DNA from: Dyadobacter crusticola DSM 16708
GTDB taxonomy: Bacteria > Bacteroidota > Bacteroidia > Cytophagales > Spirosomataceae
Reading direction: 5' to 3'
DNA: 64,000 nt
Assembly (NCBI RefSeq): GCF_000701505.1
Contig: NZ_KL370786.1
Span: 202,468 to 266,467, forward strand
Shown here piece by piece: positions 1 to 6,992 of the stretch; the first letter of the stretch is position 1, and every line of letters starts with the position of its first letter. A model generated the notes under the pieces. It saw nothing but the letters and a program-made list of their open reading frames with translations. It had not been told where the DNA came from and did not search any database. A program made the position numbers and the translations under genes.

Positions 1-351
1 ATTATCACGATTGTTGTTACCGCACTCGCCGCCCTGATGGTTGTATTCAGCGGAATTATGAAGCTTACCGGCTCAAAAGAAGTATTAGATACGCTGGCCA
101 AATTCGGGGTAGCGGATTATTACATTGCATTGGGTATGATGGAGCTTGTCTTCACAGCATTGTTCATTTACCCAAAAACCATGAAGATCGGCTTCATTTT
201 GCTTACCTGTTACTTTGCGGGCGCGCTAGCTACCGAACTCTCGCACGGCACGCCATTCAATGCAGTCACTCCAATGGTACTGATTTGGGTATCAGCTTTT
301 TTGAGGGACAAGTCTATATTCCTGCCGGCAGAAACAAAGCCTCTTATTTAG
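1..351 (+). CDS. DoxX-like integral membrane protein (5' truncated by window edge)
   Basis: The reading frame is open from base 1, so the start lies upstream of the window; an internal ATG at 37 is unlikely to be the true start. The visible 116 residues form about four hydrophobic helices, with the pattern VVFSGIMKLTGS near the beginning and a membrane segment ending in a short charged tail. This resembles DoxX/DoxD-like small membrane proteins, some of which act with quinone-linked oxidoreductases; no catalytic residue identifies a reaction. The family call is moderate and the function is unknown. Confidence 0.65.
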   Translation: MITIVVTALAALMVVFSGIMKLTGSKEVLDTLAKFGVADYYIALGMMELVFTALFIYPKTMKIGFILLTCYFAGALATELSHGTPFNAVTPMVLIWVSAFLRDKSIFLPAETKPLI

Positions 352-400
352 CAATAGACAGCGGTATTTACCGCGGTAAACGTGCGAAAATCCTGCTTAT

Positions 401-438
401 GGAAGTTGTTCGCCCTCGATTGAGGGAGAATAACTTCC
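401..438. repeat. 17-bp imperfect inverted repeat after the DoxX-like gene
   Basis: The arms GGAAGTTGTTCGCCCTC (401-417) and GAGGGAGAATAACTTCC (422-438) pair at 15 of 17 positions around a 4-nt loop. There is no T-tract, so this is a strong hairpin rather than a canonical intrinsic terminator. It begins 50 bases past the stop codon and could protect the 3' end of the DoxX-like mRNA. Confidence 0.5.
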
Positions 439-1098
439 AGTATTGAAGTTAACTTCTGCATCAAACTGTTAATATGTTGCCGGCTTCGCATTCAGCCTGG
501 TGGCGCATTGGCCAAGTGATTCAATCTCCCAAAAAGAAACAACCCGGGCAAGCTTCTTCCCACTCGGGTGCAAACAGGAAGTGGTAGTTGACAGCCTGTC
601 AGCCTCTCTTGAACAAGCCCGAAAGTGCGACCATGTTCTCTGTACTTTCAAATACTCAATCCTTAATTACCAACTCTGCAGCAACTGCCCTCACGCAGCC
701 CACATCTGGTGAAGCAATGCGGTTAGCTCTTAATCTTTCCTCTGTAATTGAAGCTCCGTATGTAGGTTATATATTGCACAATGCATTGATTTTGAGTGGG
801 ATAATTGATTTTTAATACTGTTTTTTTTCATGAGGTTTTTACACTACGCTTCAAGTTCTATTACATATCTGCCAAGTACCTCTTAAAAAATCGCCCGGTG
901 AATTGGTCTGTCAGGCACAGTTTACCGCACCTGAATCCCTGCCTTAGATGTGCCCGATTACGGAGGTAACGTATAGTAACGTGATTGAAAACGTATACAG
1001 CCAGCCTGGCACTTGTGCTTCTTTCTGGTACGATCTTTTTTGTATCAAAGTCAAATTATCACATTCATTAACAAACTATTCACTAAATATTAATTGTC
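439..1098. other. Long intergenic stretch without a convincing gene
   Basis: Short open frames exist on both strands (for example 500-712 and 588-815), but they overlap one another, have no ribosome-binding context, and translate to compositions unlike the neighbouring proteins. No tRNA-like cloverleaf and no clear promoter was seen. The last ~100 bases presumably carry the promoter of the repeat protein starting at 1099. Confidence 0.5.
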
Positions 1099-1752
1099 AT
1101 GAAAGCATTAAAAATGAACATATTAGGATTAGCTCTGTTTGGAACAACAGTTGCTTTTGCGCAAACAACTCCTGCAACGTCGACTACTTCGCCACAAACA
1201 GGTTCAGGTGCAGCAGGATCAAGTACACAACCCAGAACTGTTCCGGGAAGCACCGTACAGCCAGGCACATTGCCAGGTTCGTCGCAGCCGGGAAGTACCA
1301 CCCAGTCGACAGGTACAGTACCCGGCAGCACTACCCAACCAGCCGGAACAAATCCACAGCGTACAACAATGCCGAGCAGCACCACGCCAGGTACAACACA
1401 GTCAACCGATAATGTACCGCGTACGACAACAGATCCTACCGGCGTTCCGGGAACAAGACCGTCAACAATGCCGGGCAGCACTACGCAGCCATCGAGCACC
1501 TTGCCAGGCAGCGCTACTCAGCCTTCAAGCACCTTGCCAGGCAGCGCTACTCAGCCATCAAGCACTATTCCCGGCAGCACTACTACTCCTGGAACCAATA
1601 ATGTACCCCGTACCAACATCCCAGGCAGCACTACGTCGCCTTCGACCGTACCAGGTAGCACAACATCACCTTCGTCAACAGTGCCAGGAAGTACTACCAC
1701 ACCTTCGACTATCCCCGGTGGTGGCGGTACAGGCAGCTCTGTTCCAAGATAA
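1099..1752 (+). CDS. Secreted low-complexity Pro/Ser/Thr/Gly repeat protein
   Basis: This 217-residue protein has a Sec signal peptide (basic MKALKMN, hydrophobic core, cleavage after about residue 22 at FAQ). The rest is almost entirely a degenerate repeat of the type PGS(T/S)TQPS(S/T), 9-11 residues long, with the longest regular run around residues 130-160. It has no Cys and few charged or aromatic residues. Such composition suggests an extended, possibly O-glycosylated surface or matrix polypeptide; Bacteroidetes O-glycosylate D-(S/T)-(A/I/L/V/M/T) sites, but that motif is not frequent here. No enzymatic domain or T9SS sorting domain is seen. It is a single-gene unit with its own terminator. 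Function unknown. Confidence 0.75.
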   Translation: MKALKMNILGLALFGTTVAFAQTTPATSTTSPQTGSGAAGSSTQPRTVPGSTVQPGTLPGSSQPGSTTQSTGTVPGSTTQPAGTNPQRTTMPSSTTPGTTQSTDNVPRTTTDPTGVPGTRPSTMPGSTTQPSSTLPGSATQPSSTLPGSATQPSSTIPGSTTTPGTNNVPRTNIPGSTTSPSTVPGSTTSPSSTVPGSTTTPSTIPGGGGTGSSVPR

Positions 1753-1772
1753 TCACGATAAATGTTAACATT

Positions 1773-1812
1773 AAAAACGGCCAGTCTGAACCTTCATGCT
1801 GGCCGCTTTTAT
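1773..1812 (+). terminator. Intrinsic terminator of the repeat-protein gene
   Basis: Seven-base stem CGGCCAG (1778-1784) / CTGGCCG (1799-1805), preceded by A residues and followed by CTTTTATCTT. It lies 25 bases after the stop of the 1099-1752 gene. Confidence 0.75.
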
Positions 1813-1882
1813 CTTAACCTTACCGTTTCACACACTGCACACACATTGATCAAAATAATTGATAACCAAAATCTCGAAAGTT

Positions 1883-2077
1883 ATGCCAAGTGTTAAAAAT
1901 CAGGACAGTTCAGGTAAATTGGAAAAGGGTGTTATCCTGTCCGTTTCAGATGTGGAGGATGAAAATGACGCCATCCTGGCGGTAGAGAATTATCTGCGCG
2001 AGAAGCAAACGGAGCAATTTGAACTGGCAGTACCCGAAAGAAGTGAAAACGGAACGTACGAGATACGTCTGGGATAG
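1883..2077 (+). CDS. Small hypothetical acidic protein (64 aa)
   Basis: The frame extends upstream to a TTG at 1859, but the ATG at 1883 gives a cleaner start (MPSVKNQDSSG). The product is soluble and rich in Glu, Asp and Ser, with a predicted amphipathic helix (DAILAVENYLREKQTEQFEL) and a final beta-like segment. I do not recognise the family. It converges with the minus-strand gene at 2080-2445, whose stop is 2 bases away. Confidence 0.5.
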   Translation: MPSVKNQDSSGKLEKGVILSVSDVEDENDAILAVENYLREKQTEQFELAVPERSENGTYEIRLG

Positions 2078-2079
2078 TG

Positions 2080-2445
2080 TCAATTGAAATCGGGGGAAGT
2101 GGTGTTCTTCTGCGCTAACATCTGCTGAAATTCGCCGGCTGGCCTAAACCATCGGCCGGTTACAGGATTCCCGATCGCCACTGCAATCTCGTTTGATATT
2201 TCGACCAGTACTTTTCGGCTTTTTAGCAAATCCCAGCTGTCAACCTCGCAGATCTGCATACACCTGAATAAGAACCGGCCGAGCAGGGGAGTACCGGAAG
2301 GTTCGCCGCCCTCTCTGCCTGATAGTAGTACAGCCTTTCCGCCAAACGAATAGTTGACCCCTTTTACATTCAATTCAAGTTCCGCGGTGAGGTATAACTG
2401 CTCATGAATATAGATATGAACAGCTTTGATCGTGCCTATTCCCAT
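2080..2445 (-). CDS. Hypothetical protein (121 aa)
   Basis: This open frame has amino-acid use typical of a real soluble protein: alternating hydrophobic strands early (KAVHIYIHEQLYLTAELELNV), a Gly-rich turn, then a helix-like tail. There is no signal peptide and no recognisable motif. It is monocistronic, with about 350 bases of non-coding DNA upstream on its strand. Function unknown. Confidence 0.5.
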   Translation of the reverse strand: MGIGTIKAVHIYIHEQLYLTAELELNVKGVNYSFGGKAVLLSGREGGEPSGTPLLGRFLFRCMQICEVDSWDLLKSRKVLVEISNEIAVAIGNPVTGRWFRPAGEFQQMLAQKNTTSPDFN

Positions 2446-2792
2446 AGGTGACAGGGTTGGTTAAGGAAGTTTTCTGCAACAAAAGTATGCCGGTTGATCC
2501 TGGTTCACAATTTGTTAATGAACGAGATGGGTTTCCCCCACCATTACGCAGTGTGCATACGTTTTACGTAAAAGGAGGTATAATCTTCTGTTTTACCTGA
2601 AATCGCTGTTACTTTTTTCGGAGCTACAATCTGCGGATAAATTCTCCACCAGAGGGGTCTTCTTTTGCCAGGTATTTACATGGAGCAATCCATGAACTGC
2701 AACCAAGTGCGTCGCTGAAAGGTCGGTTGGCTTGATTTTTTTCCTTAGTTGCGGAAGTCGAAAAGCCTCAATTCAAATCAATTAAGGAAATT
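2446..2792. other. Divergent intergenic region with no further gene seen
   Basis: About 350 bases separate the minus-strand hypothetical gene from the plus-strand ThuA-like gene, so both promoters must lie here. I found no perfect -33/-7 pair, no inverted repeat longer than 6 bp and no RNA motif. Confidence 0.4.
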
Positions 2793-3704
2793 ATGGTGAA
2801 GATACTAAATACAATCCTGCTGTTCCTGCTTGTTCATGTCGGCCTCACTGCCCAGCCTACCACCCAGGCACAGGCAGCTTCCGCTGAAAAGAAAAAGATC
2901 GTTTTCATTACTGGTCCGGACAGCCACGGCAAGGGTGAGCACGAGCACAATGGAGGCGCCACACTTCTTGCAAAAGCTATCAACGACAGCCTTCCGCAGG
3001 CCACTGCCATCATTGCCAGGAACGGGTGGCCTTCTGATCCCGGCATTTTAGAAGACGCAGATGCGATCGTGATCTATTCCGATGGAGGCGATGCCAATCA
3101 CATGGCGTATCTCCACGCCGAGCAGGTTAACAGGCTGACGAGCAAGGGTGTTGGTCTCGTATTCCTGCATTTCTCACTGGAGGTTCCAAAAGGCGCACCC
3201 GGAGATCAGTTCAGGAAGTGGATAGGAGGCTATTTTGAGACAAACTGGTCCGTTAATCCTGTCTGGGAAGCTGCATTCGCAAGCTATCCCGATCATCCTG
3301 TTGCAAATGGCGTGAAGCCATTTTCTATTGTGGACGAATGGTATTACCACATGCGTTTTGCGGAGGATACGAAAAACATCACGCCAATTTTGAAGGCGCT
3401 TCCGCCTGAGTCTACATTGAAACAGCCAGACGGTACGCACTCCAACAATAAATATGTCCGCGAAGCTGTATTGGAGCGAAAAGAAATGCAGACACTCGCA
3501 TGGGCATTCAACAGACCCGACGGCGGCCGCGGATTTGGTTTCACAGGCGGACACATGCATAAAAATTGGCAAAATGATAACTTCCGTAAGCTGGTACTGA
3601 ATGCAATTGCCTGGTCTGCCAAAATGGAGGTACCCGCCAATGGGATTCCTTCTGCAACTCCCACAGATATAGAGCTGAATGCATTAACAAAGCGGATCGA
3701 GTAA
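2793..3704 (+). CDS. Secreted ThuA-like domain protein
   Basis: This 303-residue protein has a signal peptide (MVKILNTILLFLLVHVGLTAQ) followed by a ThuA-like (class I glutamine-amidotransferase-like) Rossmann fold from about residue 34: KKIVFITGPDSHGKGEHEH, the strand/turn DADAIVIYSDGGD, GVGLVFLHFSLEVP, and the late GFGFTGGHMHKNWQNDNFRKLVLNAIAWSA block typical of the family. The family occurs in trehalose/sugar utilisation loci and as periplasmic enzymes in Bacteroidetes; the substrate is unknown. It stands 205 bases before the binding protein/sulfatase pair on the same strand and could be functionally linked to it. Confidence 0.8.
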   Translation: MVKILNTILLFLLVHVGLTAQPTTQAQAASAEKKKIVFITGPDSHGKGEHEHNGGATLLAKAINDSLPQATAIIARNGWPSDPGILEDADAIVIYSDGGDANHMAYLHAEQVNRLTSKGVGLVFLHFSLEVPKGAPGDQFRKWIGGYFETNWSVNPVWEAAFASYPDHPVANGVKPFSIVDEWYYHMRFAEDTKNITPILKALPPESTLKQPDGTHSNNKYVREAVLERKEMQTLAWAFNRPDGGRGFGFTGGHMHKNWQNDNFRKLVLNAIAWSAKMEVPANGIPSATPTDIELNALTKRIE

Positions 3705-3795
3705 CATCCGGCTTTTCGACATTCCTGACTCATTTTCAATCCAAATTTTCGTGAATTGACAAGAAAACTTGCTTCTTAATTTTAAGCAACTTTAC

Positions 3796-3816
3796 TTTGT
3801 CTATCAGTTTAGTAGA
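3796..3816 (+). promoter_or_regulatory. Start-site element TTTG-TCTATC-N3-TTAGTAGA (copy 1)
   Basis: The 17-nt string TCTATCAGTTTAGTAGA (3800-3816) follows directly on a TTACTTTG box (3792-3799) that resembles the Bacteroidetes -7 element TAnnTTTG, with CTTG at 3768-3771 at the -33 spacing. A near-identical copy (TCTATCGAATTAGTAGA) has the same relation to a -7 box at 6738-6745, in front of the cysteine desulfurase leader. The half-sites TCTAYY/RRTAGA are roughly palindromic, as expected of a repressor operator placed at the transcription start. The regulator is unknown. Confidence 0.5.
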
Positions 3817-3909
3817 TTAATGTCAACCACCGGCATTTTCTGCGCAGTAGTTTATTGTTAATCCGGCCTCACTCCGGCCGGGCATTGTTCACATACCTAC
3901 AAAAACATC

Positions 3910-4827
3910 ATGAAAATTTTACAATCAGTTCTGCTGGCAGGTGGTTTGCTGGCAGCAGGCGGGCAGGTTTTGGCTCAGCAGTCTTCGAATGAAGTGGTAA
4001 TTACCGGAGTCCGGTTTGCGTACCCGCTTGTCGAGAAATGGATCGGCGACTACAAGGCGGTCAATCCGCAGGCAAATATCCGCATTGAATCCAGGACGGT
4101 CACTGATCCTGAGAAATACGATCTTCTGATTGAAGCTTATGACCTGGGTAAAGCTGCCGAAGACCGGGAATATGTTTCGCTCGGCCGCTACGCATTGTTG
4201 CCCGTTGCCAATGCAAAGTCTGCTTTTGCAAAGGAATTTGCTGATAAGGGACTGACAGAAAAGACCTACAAGCAGGTATTCTTTCATGATATCTATGCTG
4301 AAAAAGACAAGTCGCTTCCCAACTACACGATCTACACGCGATTGCAAAAAGCTGGGGCGCCTCTCACTTTCGCAAAATACTTTGGCTATGAGCAGCAGCA
4401 GATTAAAGGCAAAAGCATAGCCGGCGCGGATGAACATCTGATTAAAGCACTCCTGAAAGATGATACCGGTATCAGCTATACCACAGTAGGACTGGCATTT
4501 GATGCACAAACAGGCAAACCCCTCGAAGGTTTAACGATTATCCCTGTCGACCTGGACGGGAATGGGAAAGTATCCAAAGAAGAAAAAGGGCTTGATAACC
4601 GTGATGCGGTGATCGCCTCCCTGGAAAACCAGAAAGTCAAAAATGTACCGAGCGAGTACATTCATTTCTCCATAGACAAAAGAAACAGCAATCCTGAGGC
4701 CAAAAAGTTCCTGCTTTGGGTAGCTGAGAACGCGGAAAAGGACCTGCACCAATTCGGGTATCTGAAAGGCGAAAGTGGCCGACTGCTCAGTGAAAAAGTG
4801 AAGCTGGAAAGCTTGCTTAGAAAATAG
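3910..4827 (+). CDS. Periplasmic PstS-like substrate-binding protein
   Basis: This 305-residue protein has a signal peptide (MKILQSVLLAGGLLAAGGQVLAQ) and a PBP-like fold: a first lobe with VVITGVRFAYPLVEKWIGDYK and IRIESRTV, a crossing LGRYALLPVAN, and a return SRxPxSG-like region replaced by later motifs. Residues 214-225 match an EF-hand-type calcium loop (D214, D216, N218, E225). The family is usually annotated as phosphate-binding, but no pst permease genes are present and a sulfatase begins 24 bases downstream. A sulfate or organosulfate ligand is therefore an inference worth testing. It shares a start-site element with the cysteine desulfurase operon. Confidence 0.7.
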   Translation: MKILQSVLLAGGLLAAGGQVLAQQSSNEVVITGVRFAYPLVEKWIGDYKAVNPQANIRIESRTVTDPEKYDLLIEAYDLGKAAEDREYVSLGRYALLPVANAKSAFAKEFADKGLTEKTYKQVFFHDIYAEKDKSLPNYTIYTRLQKAGAPLTFAKYFGYEQQQIKGKSIAGADEHLIKALLKDDTGISYTTVGLAFDAQTGKPLEGLTIIPVDLDGNGKVSKEEKGLDNRDAVIASLENQKVKNVPSEYIHFSIDKRNSNPEAKKFLLWVAENAEKDLHQFGYLKGESGRLLSEKVKLESLLRK

Positions 4828-4851
4828 TCTTCCCTAAACTGTCATTTCGAT

Positions 4852-6474
4852 ATGTACTACAAACTTTTTAAGTCACTCCTGGTGGCAGGCTTCCTGCTGG
4901 CCACAGGTTTTGCTTTTGGCCAAAAAAAGCCGAATATAATTGTTATTCTCGCCGACGATCTGGGGTATGCGGACCTGGGCTGCTACGGAAGCGAGATCCC
5001 GACACCTAACCTGGATAAGCTGGCGCAGAATGGTGTAAGATTGACAAGCTTCTATAACACAGCGCGTTGCTGCCCCACCAGAGCGGCCCTGCTAACCGGC
5101 GTGTACAGCCACCAGGCAGGAATCGGTCACATGATGGACGATAAAGGCGCAGATCATCCCGCTTACCGCGGCCAGCTGAATGATAAGTCGGTTACCATTG
5201 CCGAGGTAATGAAAAGTGCAGGCTACTTCACCGCCATGACAGGCAAGTGGCACGTGGGTCAGCCACACGGTACTGTGCCCTGGAAACGCGGATTCGACAA
5301 GTCACTGAATGCGCCCGCGGGCGGCTTTTACTACGGCGACGGCAAGAATGCGAAAATATTCCTGAACGGAGAAGAGCTGGCCAACGATTCGGATCAACTA
5401 CCTGCCAACTGGTATACTACTGATTTGTGGACAGACTTCGGATTGCGCTTTATTGACAATGCATTGGAAGAAAAAAAGCCTTTTCTGCTCTACCTGGCAC
5501 ACAATGCACCCCATTTTCCATTACAGGCACCGGAAGAAGATATCGCGAAGTTCAGGGGAAAATACCTGAAAGGCTGGGAGAAGCTGCGGCAGGAGCGCTA
5601 CGAAAAGCAGATCCGGCTCGGTCTCATGGATCCTTCCTGGAAATTGCCACCTGCGAACCCGAACATTCCGCGGTGGGAAAGCCTGAGCGACGCGGATAAG
5701 AAGCGTTACGACGATATGATGGCGATTTACGCAGCAGTTATCTACCGGCTGGACAAAAGCATTGGCCACCTGGTTGCGGGCTTGAAGAAGCGTGGCGTGT
5801 TTGACGATACGGTAATCCTGTTTGTTTCGGATAATGGAGGCAATGCGGAGCCGGGTATGGAGGGCAGGTATGAGGGCGAAAAGCCCGGTGATTCACAGTC
5901 GACCGTGTTCCTGGGACAAGGATGGGCGGAGGCGGCTTGTACACCATTCTGGGCTTACAAGCATCACACCCACGAAGGCGGTATTTCCTCGCCGGGCATT
6001 ATCTCGTGGCCGGCAGGTATTCCCGCTTCGCGCAACGGGAAGTTTGAAAAACAGCCTGCGCATATCATTGATATCATGGCGACATTGGTGGACCTGGGCG
6101 GGGCGACTTATCCGGCGGAGTTCAATGGGAAGAAAATCCTGCCGCTGGAAGGCGCAAGCTTGAAGCCTGCATTTACAGGCAAGCCGATCAACCGAAAAAA
6201 ACCGATCTTCTGGGAGCACGAAGGTAACAGAGCGATCCGCGATGGTAAATGGAAGCTGGTTGCTGAAAAAACTGAAAAGTGGCAGTTGTATGATGTGGAG
6301 AAAGACCGCTCGGAGTTATATGATCAATTTGAAAAACAGCCTGAGACAGCTAAAAAGCTGGTCGCTAAATACGAAGAATGGTACAAGCGCGTAGGTGCAG
6401 AGGATTATGACAAGACATTCAAATGGTTTTATGACTACAATCGGGCGAAGCAGCAGGCAGTAACCGGAAATTGA
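4852..6474 (+). CDS. Secreted arylsulfatase, FGly type
   Basis: This 540-residue protein has a signal peptide (cleavage near residue 23) and the alkaline-phosphatase-fold sulfatase domain. Metal ligands DD appear at 35-36 (ILADDLGYADLGCYG). The signature C73-C74-P75-T76-R77 has the Cys that is oxidised to formylglycine. TGKWHVG provides the conserved Lys/His, and DNGG near residue 328 the second metal site. It should hydrolyse sulfate esters in the periplasm, releasing sulfate; the natural substrate cannot be read from sequence. It is co-directional with and 24 bases after the binding-protein gene. Its TGA overlaps the ATG of a 50-residue ORF. Confidence 0.92.
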   Translation: MYYKLFKSLLVAGFLLATGFAFGQKKPNIIVILADDLGYADLGCYGSEIPTPNLDKLAQNGVRLTSFYNTARCCPTRAALLTGVYSHQAGIGHMMDDKGADHPAYRGQLNDKSVTIAEVMKSAGYFTAMTGKWHVGQPHGTVPWKRGFDKSLNAPAGGFYYGDGKNAKIFLNGEELANDSDQLPANWYTTDLWTDFGLRFIDNALEEKKPFLLYLAHNAPHFPLQAPEEDIAKFRGKYLKGWEKLRQERYEKQIRLGLMDPSWKLPPANPNIPRWESLSDADKKRYDDMMAIYAAVIYRLDKSIGHLVAGLKKRGVFDDTVILFVSDNGGNAEPGMEGRYEGEKPGDSQSTVFLGQGWAEAACTPFWAYKHHTHEGGISSPGIISWPAGIPASRNGKFEKQPAHIIDIMATLVDLGGATYPAEFNGKKILPLEGASLKPAFTGKPINRKKPIFWEHEGNRAIRDGKWKLVAEKTEKWQLYDVEKDRSELYDQFEKQPETAKKLVAKYEEWYKRVGAEDYDKTFKWFYDYNRAKQQAVTGN

Positions 6475-6626
6475 TGATCAATCCGTACCGTGGAGTTGCT
6501 CTGATCACCAGAAAGATCCGGGAGTTTACGAATCTTGCCAAAAACAGCAACTTCGCGATCACAATCGGCGAGCTTTCGGCTTTACTGAAAAAAGGGTACG
6601 AACCAGCGGCCGTACTTAATAACTAA
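6474..6626 (+). CDS. Small 50-residue protein translationally coupled to the sulfatase
   Basis: The ATG (6474-6476) overlaps the sulfatase TGA (6472-6474) as TGATG, the classic coupling arrangement, and the frame runs to TAA at 6624-6626. The product starts MINPYRGVALITRKIREFTN, is basic, has no signal peptide or Cys, and probably forms two short helices. A strong terminator begins 20 bases later, so the ORF lies inside the sulfatase transcript. No family recognised; it may be a real small protein or a decayed 3' remnant. Confidence 0.4.
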   Translation: MINPYRGVALITRKIREFTNLAKNSNFAITIGELSALLKKGYEPAAVLNN

Positions 6627-6646
6627 GATTGGAATGGATAATTATC

Positions 6647-6697
6647 ATTCGGCGTCACCAGGCAAGTAGCTGCTCGCTGACGCCGAATTTTTTTTTG
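6647..6697 (+). terminator. Strong intrinsic terminator of the sulfatase operon
   Basis: Perfect 11-bp stem ATTCGGCGTCA (6647-6657) / TGACGCCGAAT (6678-6688), 20-nt loop, followed by nine T residues. Confidence 0.85.
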
Positions 6698-6713
6698 TCT
6701 TTTTGAATGCGCA

Positions 6714-6762
6714 TTTGGATATTCAGTTTCTTTATTTCATCTTTGTCTATCGAATTAGTAGA
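6714..6762 (+). promoter_or_regulatory. Promoter and start-site operator of the cysteine desulfurase leader (copy 2)
   Basis: TTTG (6714-6717), 20-nt spacer, then CATCTTTG (6738-6745) fit the Bacteroidetes -33/-7 promoter (TTTG / TAnnTTTG) with one mismatch. Immediately after it comes TCTATCGAATTAGTAGA (6746-6762), the second copy of the element at 3800-3816. A transcript starting about 6 bases past the -7 box would include the whole riboswitch-like structure that follows. Confidence 0.55.
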
Positions 6763-6856
6763 TTTATAAAGAAGGAAGGGAGAGGTTAGGCTCTAAGATC
6801 TTCTGGCAACCTATGACTTTTTAAGGTGCCCCAACCTAATTCTATTGATAAATCTA
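6759..6856 (+). promoter_or_regulatory. SAM-I-like riboswitch (P4 reduced or absent)
   Basis: Closing stem P1: TAGATTTAT (6759-6767) with ATAAATCTA (6848-6856), 9 perfect pairs. P2 is capped by AGAG (6781-6784) / CTCT (6791-6794), with loop GTTAGG. P3 is the SAM-riboswitch hallmark GGCAACCT ... AGGTGCC (6815-6830 region). The P2 loop TTAGG (6786-6790) is complementary to CCTAA (6835-6839) just after P3, reproducing the diagnostic L2-J3/4 pseudoknot. Little sequence remains for P4, as in the SAM-I/SAM-IV variant group. It precedes a cysteine desulfurase gene by 136 bases, biologically sensible for sulfur control. Ligand and mode of control are inferred. Confidence 0.72.
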
Positions 6857-6897
6857 AAATCCAGCCACCGGATTACGAGTGTATTGAATTGATTGAG

Positions 6898-6945
6898 TAC
6901 AGGCTGCGCCGGTTTGCGCTGCTTCATCAATGATGTTTGCCTGTA
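6898..6945 (+). promoter_or_regulatory. Hairpin in the desulfurase leader, possible expression platform
   Basis: TACAGGC (6898-6904) pairs with GCCTGTA (6939-6945) between the riboswitch-like fold and the start codon at 6993. There is no T-run after it, so if it serves as expression platform it would act on translation or on an antitermination alternative rather than as a plain terminator. Confidence 0.3.
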
Positions 6946-6992
6946 ATCATGTATTTGGCTGAGACTAAAACCAAATTAAAGCATTTGAAAGT

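Noticed and set aside
469-815. Three short open frames in the first intergenic region
   Set aside because: They overlap one another on both strands, with no ribosome site and no protein-like pattern.
1083-1499. Minus-strand frame of 138 codons and plus-strand frames 948-1412 and 1139-1768
   Set aside because: They are opened by the periodic composition of the Pro/Ser/Thr repeat gene; they lack signal peptides and plausible protein composition.
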